Source: JBFGCT01 sp041581055 (GTDB lineage: Bacteria; Actinomycetota; Acidimicrobiia; Acidimicrobiales; Ilumatobacteraceae). Taken from it: DNA of 24,835 nucleotides. Location: NCBI GenBank assembly GCA_041581055.1, contig JBFGCT010000043.1, positions 1 to 24,835 of the forward strand, written 5' to 3'. A program made the position numbers and the translations under genes. Below, piece by piece: positions 9,701 through 15,905 of the stretch (its first letter is position 1; every line of letters starts with the position of its first letter). The notes under the pieces were generated by a model. It was given only the letters and a program-made list of their open reading frames with translations. It searched no databases and had not been told where the DNA came from.

Positions 9701-12700
9701 AGTTCGTCGGCGAGCAGCGACGACAGGTCGGGCGGCGTGCCGACCAGCGTCACGACCAGGCCGTCGACCGGCCCGTACGCGTTGCCGTTGCCGTCGGTCC
9801 AGTTCAGGTCGATCGTCGCCGCGAGCGACCCCTCGGGCCGGTCCGGCGCGATCACGTCGGAGAACGTCGCGAAGTCGACACCGGACGGGACGAGCGACGC
9901 GGCCAGCCCGACGACGGGAACGGGGTCGCCGCCGATCGTCGCGTCGGCGGCGAGCGTCGCCGCGCTCGTCGACCCGAGGTTGCTGGCGCGCACGTCGTAC
10001 AGCACGCTCTCGCCGGCGACCGCGCTCTCCGGACCGTCGAGCCGGAGGTCGACCGCCGGCACTCGACGCGTCGTCGCGTCGGAGTCGAACGGGCCGAGCA
10101 CGCGGCCAATGCCGCCGGACGCTGAGCCGAAGGCGGCGCCGGACAGCGTGGCGCGGTCGAGGGCCAGGAGCCGGCCGAGGTAGGCGTCGACGGGCTCGAT
10201 GACGCCCCGCGGATCGGGCACGGCGATCGACCCGCCGAGCTCGACCTCGGTGCTGTCGCCGGGGGCGAGGAGCGCCAGGCCGAGGTCGGTCGTCGCGTCG
10301 CGCAGCTCGGCGGCGCCGTCGACCGAGCTGATGGCGACCTCGACGTCGGTCAGGTCGGCCCCGATCGCCCGCAGCTCGCCGGCGAGATCGGTGCCGAAGC
10401 GGTACAGCGTGCGCACCGGCTCGCCGGTCGGGTTGTCGACGTCGAAGCCGACCCGCGTCCGGATGCCCGCGGTCGACGCGCCGTCGAGCAGCTCGGCGAC
10501 GGTCGCCGGCGGGAGCACGGTGGTCAGGACGACCGTCCACGTCCCGAGTGATCCGGGCGCGAACGTGGTGCCGGCGACCGGGTCGGCCGGCGGGAACGCC
10601 ACACCCGCGGCGGGGTTCGGCCGCAGCTCGACGGCGACGGTTGCGTCGACCGGCTCCCAGGCCACGCCGCCGACGGGCAGCCGCTCGAGCGCGACCTCGG
10701 CCGCCTGCACCGTCACCGTCTCGGCGCCCAGGTTCTCGAGGCCGACGATGCCGGCGACGAGCAGGGTCGCGCCGGCGTTCGACACGGTCGCGGTGGTGAC
10801 GACCTCGTCGCCGGGCAGCGCCTCGGCCGCGGAGTTGGCGACGTCGACGGAGAGCTCGGGGACCAGCGTCGGCGGGGCGGTCGTCCGGCGCGGGCGCACG
10901 CAGTCCGACGCCCTGACTTCGATGTCGGCGCCGGACACGTCGATCCGGTCGGCGAGGATCCCGCACAGGTACTGGTCGCCGCTGCCGGCGAGGTCGACGC
11001 CGCCGACCTCGGCGAAGAGGAAGCCCAGGAAGCGGCTGTTGGCGGCGGAGACGTCGATCGCCGCGTCGCCGGGCGCGCCGGAGATGAACAGCAGGCCGTC
11101 GATGAACGGGTCGAACACCGCCGACGAGCCGGAGACCTGGATCTCGCCGTCGGCGGCGACGGTGACCGTGCCCGTCAGCGCGCCGGAGTTGAGGTGGACG
11201 TCGCAGGCCGCGAAGTAGAGGCCCGGGGCGAGCGGGCCGCTCGGATCCCATGTGCCGCCGGGACCACACTCAGCGGTCACGTCGTGGTAGTCGGCGCCGG
11301 CGTCGACCGCCGCCCGGCCGCCCGGGCGGTAGTCGTCGAGCTCGAAGCGGATCGGGTAGTCGGACGCGGCGACCAGCGCCGGGGCGGGGTCGACGACCGA
11401 CTGGCCGTTCAACGTGGCGTCGGTGACGTACTCGGTCCGGCCGTCGATCGTCTTCACCGCGCCGGAGACGCGGATGTCCGCGTTGCTGTGCACCAGCCCG
11501 GACGCCGACCCGTTGCCGCCCGTCCAGTCGAGGACGCGCGTGCCGACCTCGGAGTTGGCCCACAACGCCAGCGACTCGCGCACCTCGACCGACACCGACG
11601 TGTCCGAGCCCGAGCCGCCGTCGTCGTCGACGACCGTGATCGTCGCGACGTACGAGCCGGTGTCCGGATAGACGTGCGACGCGACGACCGACCCCCAACC
11701 GGTGCCCTGCGCCGCGAGGTCGACGGGCTCGGGCGGGGTGCCATCGCCCCAGTCGACGCTCGCCGTGTGGGTGTCGAGCGCCCCGCCGTCGGTGAACGTC
11801 GCGGTCACGAGGGCGACGCCGCCCTCCGACGCCGGCTCGGCGAGGCCGGTCACGTCCGGCACGTCGTTGACCACGGTGACGACGGCGGTGTCGGAATCCT
11901 CGGCGCGGCCGTCGGACACGGTGAGGCGCAGCTCGTACGCGCCGTCGTCGAGCGCGGCGAACGCCGCCGCCACGTCGGTGGTCGAGGTCAGCAGGATCGG
12001 CGGGCCGACCTGGTCGACGATCTCCCAGGAGTACGACAGCGGGTCGCCGTCGGGGTCGGACGAGGCGCTCCCGTCGACCACGACGAGCTCGCCCTCGACC
12101 ACGGTGCGGTCGCCGCCCGCGTCGGCGACCGGCGGCCGGTTGTCGATCACCGTCACGCAGTCGGTCACCGAGCTCTCGTCGGCGCCGGCGCGGGCGAACG
12201 CCGTGACGCACAGCTCGTCGGTCGGGCCGGCCAGCCCCTCGACGCGGTAGGACCAGTCGAACGGATCGGGGCCCTCCGCCGGGAGCGGGACCGCGGCGCT
12301 GGCGGAGATGTCGATCGCCGGCCCGCCGTTCACCGACAGTTCCAGCCTGACGATCTCGGGCGTGATCGCGCCCGAGAGGACGTCGGGGAGGTCGCTCGGC
12401 TCGACGACCTCGGTGCAGGTCCCGCCGGTGAGGTCGGCGATGTCCTGCAGGCTGCCCAAGCCGCTCGGGTTGAGCGCACAGGTGCTGTTGACGCCGACGG
12501 CGAACGTGTTGACGACCGCGCTCTGGCCGCACGGCAGCACGTTCGCCACGTTCGTGCCGCGGTTGGCGCCGCCGTCGCTGAGGAACACGATCACCCGGTT
12601 CGGCTGCGAGGTCGCCGCCAGCGTGTCGCAGGCCGAGCTGAGGCCGGCGGAGTAGTTCGTGCCGCCGCCGAAGCCGCCGGCGTTGACGCCCGTGAATCGT

Positions 12701-13287
12701 GTGACGCGGGCCCGGCTGATGAAGAAGAAGCCGCTCCACGTCGTCGTCTCGACGACCTCGCGCACGTCGCGGACCAGGTTGCCGTTGAGGTCGGCCCCCG
12801 GTTCGGTGAGCGTCTGGAAGCCGGCGGCCGGCTGCAGGTCGGTCGCCCGCCCGTTGATCTCGAACAGGCTGACGCCGATCTCCGACACGCTCCCGAGCGA
12901 CGCCGCGGTCGCGTCGAGGGCGTCGATCGCGGCGATCTCGCAGTCGAGGATCGAGTTGCTGCGGCCGTCCCCGTTCAGATCGCCGCCGCAGTCGCCGCCC
13001 GCCGGGTCGAGCGTCGAGCCCGAGGCGTCGTAGACCACGACCAGCGACGTGTCCGGCGCGGTCCCGCCGGCGCCGACGCGGGCGGTGCCCACGAGGTCGA
13101 CTGCCCCGTCGACGATCTGCGCGCCGTCTTCAGGGCTCGTGATCGACAGCTCGATCTCCGTGCCGTCCGGGAGCGTGCCGACCTCGGCGGACGTGGGCCG
13201 GGCACCGACCGCGATGAGTGATGTCGCGAAGACGGTGCCGGCGACGAAGCCGGACATCGAACGGCGTGCGTTGGGCCGCTTGACCAC
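3787..13287 (-). CDS. Giant secreted RHS/YD-repeat polymorphic toxin with C-terminal HNH nuclease
   Basis: The product is about 3166 residues. In order: a Sec signal peptide (KR-rich start, hydrophobic core, TSA cleavage after A34); a vWA domain about 75-310 with MIDAS D87-x-S89-x-S91; PKD-like domains about 383-470 and 480-566; a Cys-containing secreted domain about 570-797; DUF11-like repeats near 1199 and 1339; a Gly/Ser linker about 1467-1485; an RHS shell starting near 1590 with about 40 YD repeats of 21 residues (about 1812-2775); the RHS core motif near 2857-2892, ending in YVGANPTTFVDPTGY; a hydrophobic stretch 2935-2984; a Pro/Asp/Gly-rich linker; and an HNH nuclease with C3089-x2-C3092, D3101-H3102 and C3121-x2-C3124. 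The RHS shell is known to encapsulate and release C-terminal toxins. The start GTG 13287 has GGGGGG upstream. The longer frame to 13410 would run through the promoter, so I rejected it. The DUF4265 gene follows immediately. Confidence 0.92.
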   Translation of the reverse strand: MVKRPNARRSMSGFVAGTVFATSLIAVGARPTSAEVGTLPDGTEIELSITSPEDGAQIVDGAVDLVGTARVGAGGTAPDTSLVVVYDASGSTLDPAGGDCGGDLNGDGRSNSILDCEIAAIDALDATAASLGSVSEIGVSLFEINGRATDLQPAAGFQTLTEPGADLNGNLVRDVREVVETTTWSGFFFISRARVTRFTGVNAGGFGGGTNYSAGLSSACDTLAATSQPNRVIVFLSDGGANRGTNVANVLPCGQSAVVNTFAVGVNSTCALNPSGLGSLQDIADLTGGTCTEVVEPSDLPDVLSGAITPEIVRLELSVNGGPAIDISASAAVPLPAEGPDPFDWSYRVEGLAGPTDELCVTAFARAGADESSVTDCVTVIDNRPPVADAGGDRTVVEGELVVVDGSASSDPDGDPLSYSWEIVDQVGPPILLTSTTDVAAAFAALDDGAYELRLTVSDGRAEDSDTAVVTVVNDVPDVTGLAEPASEGGVALVTATFTDGGALDTHTASVDWGDGTPPEPVDLAAQGTGWGSVVASHVYPDTGSYVATITVVDDDGGSGSDTSVSVEVRESLALWANSEVGTRVLDWTGGNGSASGLVHSNADIRVSGAVKTIDGRTEYVTDATLNGQSVVDPAPALVAASDYPIRFELDDYRPGGRAAVDAGADYHDVTAECGPGGTWDPSGPLAPGLYFAACDVHLNSGALTGTVTVAADGEIQVSGSSAVFDPFIDGLLFISGAPGDAAIDVSAANSRFLGFLFAEVGGVDLAGSGDQYLCGILADRIDVSGADIEVRASDCVRPRRTTAPPTLVPELSVDVANSAAEALPGDEVVTTATVSNAGATLLVAGIVGLENLGAETVTVQAAEVALERLPVGGVAWEPVDATVAVELRPNPAAGVAFPPADPVAGTTFAPGSLGTWTVVLTTVLPPATVAELLDGASTAGIRTRVGFDVDNPTGEPVRTLYRFGTDLAGELRAIGADLTDVEVAISSVDGAAELRDATTDLGLALLAPGDSTEVELGGSIAVPDPRGVIEPVDAYLGRLLALDRATLSGAAFGSASGGIGRVLGPFDSDATTRRVPAVDLRLDGPESAVAGESVLYDVRASNLGSTSAATLAADATIGGDPVPVVGLAASLVPSGVDFATFSDVIAPDRPEGSLAATIDLNWTDGNGNAYGPVDGLVVTLVGTPPDLSSLLADELLVDADGTGLPSPGDTIRYRATITNRGTTATSGVVLRVPIDPNSTLVAGSVVGGTVTGADPLTIDVGSIAGMSSAEITFDVVIDDPLPASVTQLSVQGTVSSDDAADFPTDDPGESGSADATVTRIVDTPPSLQFALGAQLTVDVDGNGFAGPGDEIAYLAQVSNAGLSAATDVTVSIPIDPRTAVVAGSAVASLGAITSGSSAGDTVIAVELDTLPGLQSLQVEWRVSVASGATSGDIVVQGTADAAEVAALLSDDPTVAGTTDPTVTPVFVGGGSGGSGGSGGSGGSGGVPGATIDEIGPASGTVLTEPLVVTAGGITPPPGTTVESWRVVAYPAGGSPGAGIVLADGLGDPPAELGTFDPTTVGNGTWIIRVEVVDSGGGTGVAETDVVVDGQLKLGRYSVSFVDADVPVGGVPVRVERTYDTLDRATSGSFGYGWTLDVADFQVSTNGPLGAGGWEQYTCGSLGLFFAKLCFRTSQRHQVTVRWPDGRIERFDFTPDGLSTFWPIGVTPAYTARPGTTSSLRPAPGDGSATWLSDGNIYGGLFGIGGIYDPQRFVLVGQDGTEYLLDAADGLISSTDRNGNTTTVSSAGIISSQGPSVLFDRDAQGRITKLTHPDGAVTSYAYDAAGDLVQVTDQNGNVTGFMYAAGHYLTVIDDDGPGAFRTLNYGPDGRLESITDAEGNTTQVSFDLATRTETNVSPDGRLTEFTRHDERGNVTRVERVYDGVTTVTELTYDANDRPTTVTDPNGDTWTAVWSDDELLTSITDPEGGVRSWTYDARGAPTSATDEVGATTLYRYDSVGNLVEVTYPDPSPAAGFRAQATPPSISLDYDAAGNLVAVTDELARTTTYGYDAAGRVISVTDPGGATASYTYDGAGRLTSWTDGEGGVTSWTYDARGNTLSVTDPLGRVTSWTYDGRDQVTAMTDPSGAVWNWTYDATGALLTAADPLGDTTRWSYAFGRPTSVEAADGGTWTYAYDGAGRLASTADPLGRTINYAYDLAGRWTTAVYPAGSGGTSTETVVFDGVGRALRATDAEGSTWEFTYDPAGRVTDVLDPLGRTSVTTYDQRGRLTGEIDELGRITEYGYDAADQLVSLTDPAGAVWSWDYDDHGRVDRATDPEGRVTTYGYDGAGRILTLADAGGGVERWTYDPAGQMIAHESAAGVASTMAYDARGLLTAVVDGLGNATTYGYDDAARLVSTTDPRGNTTTRELDPLGRVLATVDPLGGRAESTFDLAGQLATVRDPAGGLRTFAYDDAGNLTSMVDPLGVTSSNEYDLVDRVLATVDGRGSRVDYTYDPLGRLVAETSADGPISYAYDAAGQRIAMTDPLGTTTFAYDVAGRVTQVAAPAGTVGYTYDASGLRTSMTQPEGTSTYTYGPDAFLTGLTDWAGRTTTFDFDSDGRPLTVARSNGVTSTHGYDAAGRLNSIAHVGPGGALQRYDYALDAAGNRTSATLTEPAGVRTETYAYDALDRLIGVDYGDGVSEAHGYDAAGNLLSTAVAGGPAAGTTTYGYDAAQRLVSVAGPGGTFAPSYDAAGNMIADGAGRTYTWDAYGRLSTATTPAGTIANAYDADGVRTGVDGVGQVWDRVDGLPELVSTGAGDAYVHASGRILTEDGAGGVRWPLLDGLASVRALTDSTGAIVGTSDFEAYGAPRAASGDVGTFGFTGEQVDGNGLLFLRARHYDPTINRFLSRDPYQPNLAGTQGWNWYSYVGANPTTFVDPTGYTSSVEYGSLLSRITSATVTAIRILGLCIKGIIEGIAWTIMFAPIFGFGYGVGDAALDCVIEPFFNRPRGPDGPNPPRGDPPRPRPDGPNPKPDPKPRPDPDGPKPRPGDDGPNGPRPRPGGPDNAPDGPRPRDPDIPPGSRGGDGAGDRIPKSMRDDYFPEGQPPPKCAYCRTRDASQLDHVEPRSKGGDLTPDNITPACNHCNPSKGNRPAPKTPPPEHTGPWPPPHWPQRMRDWWNQTYGGGG
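4960..7860 (-). repeat. YD-repeat coding array, about 63-bp period
   Basis: About 40 degenerate copies of a 21-residue unit, with the pattern TDPxGRxTxYxYDxAGRLxxV, are encoded head to tail inside the giant toxin gene. At DNA level this appears as a recurring GTCGTA(G/C) motif on the plus strand about every 63 bases. Units differ from each other, so the array looks old and not recently amplified. Confidence 0.85.
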
Positions 13288-13321
13288 GATCGGAACCCCC
13301 CAGAAGAAGACTGCGAGCAGC

Positions 13322-13349
13322 GTAGTAACACCGATCCGGGCCGTGTCAA
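13322..13349 (-). promoter_or_regulatory. Candidate promoter for the giant toxin gene
   Basis: Read on the minus strand, TTGACA (13349-13344) is a perfect -35 match. After 16 bases comes TACTAC (13327-13322), a weak -10. Transcription would start near 13315, leaving a leader of about 28 bases before GTG 13287. Its position inside the longer possible reading frame supports the shorter start. Confidence 0.4.
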
Positions 13350-13461
13350 ACCGTGCCTTCCCGGCGTCGAGGCGCGGGCCGAGCGGGGCGGCGCCGCCCG
13401 GCGACCTCACCGAGCGCGTTCGTGGTGGGCGCGATCGAGCGCCGGGTCGACGCTCGACGGG

Positions 13462-13467
13462 TAGGTT
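13462..13467 (+). promoter_or_regulatory. Candidate -10 box for the aldehyde dehydrogenase gene
   Basis: TAGGTT lies in the divergent gap between the toxin start and the aldehyde dehydrogenase start, about 41 bases before GTG 13509. No convincing -35 is visible. The setting (CGGG-TAGGTT) resembles the TAGATT box before the DUF899 gene. Confidence 0.25.
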
Positions 13468-13508
13468 GCGGCCATGCCGTGGGCAGGTGACCGAACCGGG
13501 GGCGGGTC

Positions 13509-14951
13509 GTGAGCCACGATCGGCTCTTCATCGGCGGATCGTGGCGGCCGAGCCGGTCGGGCACCCGATTCGACGTCGTCGACCCGGCGACGGGCCGCGC
13601 GGTCGCTTCGGTGGCCGAGGCGGCGGGCGGCGACGTCGCCGACGCCGTCGCCGCGGCCCGGGCCGCCGTCCCCGCGATGGCGGCGCTCACCGAGTTCGAG
13701 CGGGCGGAGCTCCTCCATCGCGCGGCGGATCTCCTCGTCGATCGGGCCGAGCCGCTGGCCCGGCAGCTGACCGCCGAGTCGGGCAAGCCGCTCGCCGCCG
13801 AGGCGACCGACGAGCTCGCCGAGGTGGCCGACGTCTTCCGGCTCGCGGCCGAGGAGGTGAAGCGGCTGGAGACCCACGTCATGCCGAGCATCGAGGCCGG
13901 CAAACGGGTGTTCACGCACCGCAAGCCGGTCGGCGTGTACGCCCTGATCACGCCGTTCAACTTCCCGATGAACATCCCCGCCGAGCTGCTCGCCGCGGCG
14001 CTCGCCGGGGGCAACGCGGCGATCCTCAAACCGAGCGAGCAGACGCCGCTGTCCGGCGCCGCGCTGGTCGAGGCGTGCCACGACGCCGGCTTCCCGGCCG
14101 GCGCCGTCGGCGTCGTCCAGGGCGGCCGTGCGGTCGGCGAGGCGCTCGTCACCCACGACGGCGTCGACGGCATCGCGTTCGTCGGCTCGCACCAGGCGGC
14201 CGAGCACATCGTGCGGTCGGCCGGCTTGAAGCGGACGATGATCGAGGCGTCCGGCAACGGCCCCCAGATCGTGCTCGACGACGCCGACGTCGAGCGGGCG
14301 GCCGCCGCCGCGGTGTACGGCGCGTCGTTCGTCGCCGGGCAGTGCTGCGTCGCCACCGAGCGCCTGCTCGTGCAGGAGTCGCGCCACGACGAGCTGGTCG
14401 AGGCCGTGCTGGCGGCGTGCGCCGACGCGGTGCTCGGCGACCCGTTCGACCCGACGACGACCTACGGCCCGGTCAACAACGAGGCGGTGGCGGCCAAGAT
14501 GGACGCGCACATCGCCGACGGCGTCGCCCGGGGGGCGCGGGTCGTGCTCGGCGGCGCGCGGGCGCCGGGTCATCCGACCGACCTGTTCTGGCCGCTGACC
14601 GTCGTCGACGGGGTGACCACCGACTGCCTGCTGTTCCGCGAGGAGTCGTTCGGGCCGGTGATCCCGATCACGACCTTCGCCACCGACGACGAGGCGATCG
14701 CTTTGGCCAACGACTCGCACCTCGGGTTGCAGGCCGCCGTCTTCACCCGGTCGCTCAGCCGGGCCTACCGCTTCATCGACCAGCTGCGGACCGGGACCGT
14801 CCTGATCAACGAGTCGACGAACTTCTGGGAACAACACCCGCCCTTCGGCGGGGCCGCCGGCACGCGCACCGGGTGGGGCCGGATCGGCGGCAAGCACACC
14901 CTGGTCGAGATGACCGACCTGCGCACCGCCGTCATCGACGTCACCGACTGA
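13509..14951 (+). CDS. NAD(P)-dependent aldehyde dehydrogenase
   Basis: The 480-residue protein has the full length and layout of the aldehyde dehydrogenase superfamily. An N-terminal coenzyme-binding domain carries the TPFNFPMN segment with Asn151, which stabilises the oxyanion. The general base Glu246 is in MIEASGNGPQIV, and the catalytic Cys280 is in GQCCVATERL. EESFGPVIP follows near residue 380. It would oxidise an aldehyde to the acid in the cytoplasm with NAD(P)+. The EASGNGP form, in place of the common ELGG, points to a subfamily near lactaldehyde/phosphonoacetaldehyde or non-phosphorylating glyceraldehyde-3-phosphate enzymes, but the substrate cannot be set from sequence alone. The start is GTG 13509, behind a G-rich stretch. 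It is divergent from the toxin gene and 53 bases upstream of the DUF899 gene, which seems to have its own promoter. Confidence 0.93.
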   Translation: MSHDRLFIGGSWRPSRSGTRFDVVDPATGRAVASVAEAAGGDVADAVAAARAAVPAMAALTEFERAELLHRAADLLVDRAEPLARQLTAESGKPLAAEATDELAEVADVFRLAAEEVKRLETHVMPSIEAGKRVFTHRKPVGVYALITPFNFPMNIPAELLAAALAGGNAAILKPSEQTPLSGAALVEACHDAGFPAGAVGVVQGGRAVGEALVTHDGVDGIAFVGSHQAAEHIVRSAGLKRTMIEASGNGPQIVLDDADVERAAAAAVYGASFVAGQCCVATERLLVQESRHDELVEAVLAACADAVLGDPFDPTTTYGPVNNEAVAAKMDAHIADGVARGARVVLGGARAPGHPTDLFWPLTVVDGVTTDCLLFREESFGPVIPITTFATDDEAIALANDSHLGLQAAVFTRSLSRAYRFIDQLRTGTVLINESTNFWEQHPPFGGAAGTRTGWGRIGGKHTLVEMTDLRTAVIDVTD

Positions 14952-14976
14952 CGGCGCCTCGACGGGCGGGTAGATT
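14948..14976 (+). promoter_or_regulatory. Candidate promoter for the DUF899 gene
   Basis: CTGACG (14948-14953), a 17-base spacer and TAGATT (14971-14976) give a plausible sigma-A-type promoter. It overlaps the aldehyde dehydrogenase stop codon. Initiation near 14983 would leave a short leader with AAGGAG at 14993-14998. Confidence 0.4.
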
Positions 14977-15004
14977 CGACGGCACGCGCGACAAGGAGAC
15001 CGTC

Positions 15005-15724
15005 ATGACACACGACTCGATGGCACGGGTGGTCGACCGCGACGAATGGCGTGCGGCCCGCCTCGCCCACCTGCAGCGGGAGAAGGAGTTCACCAGGCGG
15101 CGCGACGAGCTGAGCCGGGAGCGGCGGGAGCTGCCCTGGTTGGAGGTCGCCGACGACTACCGGTTCGACGGCCCCGACGGCGAGCGCGGCCTCGCCGACC
15201 TGTTCGACGGCCGGGGCCAGCTCGCCGTCTACCACTTCATGTTCGGTGCGGGGTGGGGCGAGGGGTGCCCGTCCTGCTCGTTCTGGGCCGACAACTTCGA
15301 GGGCATCGCCGTGCATCTCGCCCACCGCGACACGACGCTCGTCGCGATCTCCCGGGCGCCGCTCGACGAGATCGAGGCGTACCGGAAGCGGATGGGATGG
15401 ACGTCGTTCCCGTGGCTGTCGTCGGCCGGCAGCGACTTCAACTTCGACTTCGGGGTGAGCTTCACCGCCGAGCAGGTCGAGTCCGGCGAGCGCCTCTACA
15501 ACTTCGGCACGCAGGCCTTCGGGGGCGAGGAGGCGCCGGGCGTCAGCGTGTTCCGCCTGGCCGCCGACGGGCGGGTCTTCCTCACGTACCAGGCGTTCAG
15601 CCGCGGCCTCGACATGCTCAACGGGGCCTACCACTGGCTCGATCTGACCTCGAAGGGCCGCGACGAGGACGGGCTCGCGTACTCGATGGAGTGGCTCCAC
15701 CGCCACGACGCCTACCCGGACTGA
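15005..15724 (+). CDS. DUF899 thioredoxin-like protein
   Basis: The 239-residue soluble protein shows the DUF899 pattern. It has an N-terminal helix with EKEFTRRRDEL, the RRELPW segment, then VYHFMFG followed by a CPSC motif at Cys88-Pro-Ser-Cys91 and SFWADNF. The C-terminal half has HLAHRDTTLVAISRAP, the aromatic-rich FNFDFGVSF and VFLTYQAFSRG. The family has a predicted thioredoxin fold; CxxC placement at the start of the first helix fits a redox site, but no substrate is established. The start ATG 15005 has a strong AAGGAG six bases upstream. The gene appears to be a single transcription unit between the aldehyde dehydrogenase and the next toxin gene. Nothing ties it functionally to the toxins. 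Confidence 0.88.
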   Translation: MTHDSMARVVDRDEWRAARLAHLQREKEFTRRRDELSRERRELPWLEVADDYRFDGPDGERGLADLFDGRGQLAVYHFMFGAGWGEGCPSCSFWADNFEGIAVHLAHRDTTLVAISRAPLDEIEAYRKRMGWTSFPWLSSAGSDFNFDFGVSFTAEQVESGERLYNFGTQAFGGEEAPGVSVFRLAADGRVFLTYQAFSRGLDMLNGAYHWLDLTSKGRDEDGLAYSMEWLHRHDAYPD

Positions 15725-15761
15725 ACCGCCACCCATCGCGGCAAGCGATCTCGGGCCGCAT

Positions 15762-15780
15762 CGTCCCGCCCACCGGGACG
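15762..15780. other. GC-rich hairpin, copy 2 of a CGTCCC...GGGACG palindrome
   Basis: CGTCCCG (15762-15768), a CCCAC loop and CGGGACG (15774-15780) form a perfect 7-bp stem 37 bases after the DUF899 stop. The flanks GCAT before and GAT/TCGG after are shared with the copy at 3249. It could be a terminator for DUF899, although no T-tract follows. Confidence 0.5.
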
Positions 15781-15905
15781 GATCGGACCGAGATCGTCGG
15801 AGGACCGATCGTCGCACGGGGCGCTCGGGCGCCGTGCCGCGACTGGCGGTGTACGGTGATCCTGAGGCGCTCGGCGCTCCAGGCGCGCTGGAGGGGGTCA
15901 CGGAG

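Noticed and set aside
4882..10125. A 1747-residue plus-strand open frame opposite the giant toxin gene
   Set aside because: It mirrors the repeat-rich toxin coding strand, has an Arg/Asp/Val-rich composition with no recognisable domain, and arises from GC-rich codon bias.
15834..15905. An earlier GTG start for the DUF4157 protein
   Set aside because: There is no ribosome binding site before it, while ATG 15906 has GGAGGGGG at the right distance. The extra residues do not form a signal peptide.
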